Below, piece after piece: positions 41,705 through 41,979 of a DNA stretch of 41,979 bases. This DNA comes from Chara braunii (taxonomy: Eukaryota; Streptophyta; Charophyceae; Charales; Characeae): NCBI GenBank assembly GCA_003427395.1, contig BFEA01000166.1, forward strand, positions 120,561 to 162,539, written 5' to 3'. Under the pieces are notes generated by a model that ran no database searches, was not told the origin of the DNA, and was given only the letters and a program-made list of their open reading frames with translations. Both the position numbers and the translations under genes were made by a program. Each line of letters begins with the position of its first letter. Position 1 is the stretch's first letter.

Positions 41705-41979
41705 TTGGTTGGTTGGGGGAGGGTCGCCCACCCCCCTCGCAGCCATCAAGCAATCAATCTTTTTTTTTTTAACATCCATTGAAAAAATAATAAAATAAAA
41801 TCAATGAATCAATAACTCGATCAAATCAATCAACAACAATTTGAAACAAATCAACCAATCAATCAATCAATCAGTCTTTCCTTCTTTTTTTGTTTGATCC
41901 CGACTACCCCACAAAAGAAAGTTTTTTTATGTTTTTGTTTTCCTGGGGGATAGCCCCCAACATGCATCAACCCCCCCCC

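Overview
The window is eukaryotic repeat DNA. I found no cellular protein-coding gene, tRNA gene, rRNA gene, operon or CRISPR array that I can support. The dominant content is one family of L1-type non-LTR retrotransposons (LINEs). Its ORF1 resembles plant LINE Gag proteins (a DUF4283-like region followed by a CCHC knuckle). Its ORF2 runs: endonuclease/exonuclease/phosphatase (EEP) domain, reverse transcriptase (RT), zf-RVT zinc domain. This combination is typical of the green lineage, so I suggest a plant or streptophyte alga with a large repeat-rich genome. That placement is inference from domain style only.

Layout. 1-5,570: low-complexity and tandemly repeated DNA (poly-A tract, 43-bp duplication, about 300-bp direct repeats, pyrimidine tract with a 17-bp minisatellite, degenerate satellite at 4,136-5,090). 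About 6,084-17,316 (+): element A, an almost full-length but decayed LINE. 13,441-16,177 (-): element C, a 5'-truncated LINE nested inside ORF2 of A with an AACCT target duplication. 17,317 to about 24,640 (-): element B, the best preserved copy, inserted in the 3' UTR of A and joined to it through a poly-T/N gap. 24,657-24,815 and 25,171-25,318 (+): two LINE 3' ends with poly-A; the first may be the displaced end of A. 25,320-33,900: tandem repeats, a small palindromic MITE family, a dispersed repeat called family P here, minisatellites and inverted repeats. 33,903 to about 40,235 (-): element D, a decayed LINE inserted in a copy of family P and itself interrupted by about 900 bp of unrelated DNA. 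40,240-41,979: family P remainder, CT-rich tandem repeats, a TG tract and AATC/GATT repeats.

How the parts relate. A, B, C and D encode the same protein architecture and can be aligned by eye, so the coding regions, 3' UTRs and decay patterns can be compared. The 3' UTR ends in a conserved module whose last hairpin differs in stem sequence between copies but stays paired, with a shared CTCTTACCA loop in three of them; this looks like an RNA structure used by the retrotransposition machinery. Most nonsense codons I could align fall on conserved Trp codons (TGG to TAG or TGA) on the element sense strand. ORF2 carries two conserved regions I cannot name: a GDWV-containing region between RT and zf-RVT, and a C-terminal region after zf-RVT. 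ORF1 is unusually long, and element B has two copies of a module that element A has once.

All coordinates of element ends other than poly-A boundaries and the C insertion are approximate, and all family assignments were made by reading, not by database search.
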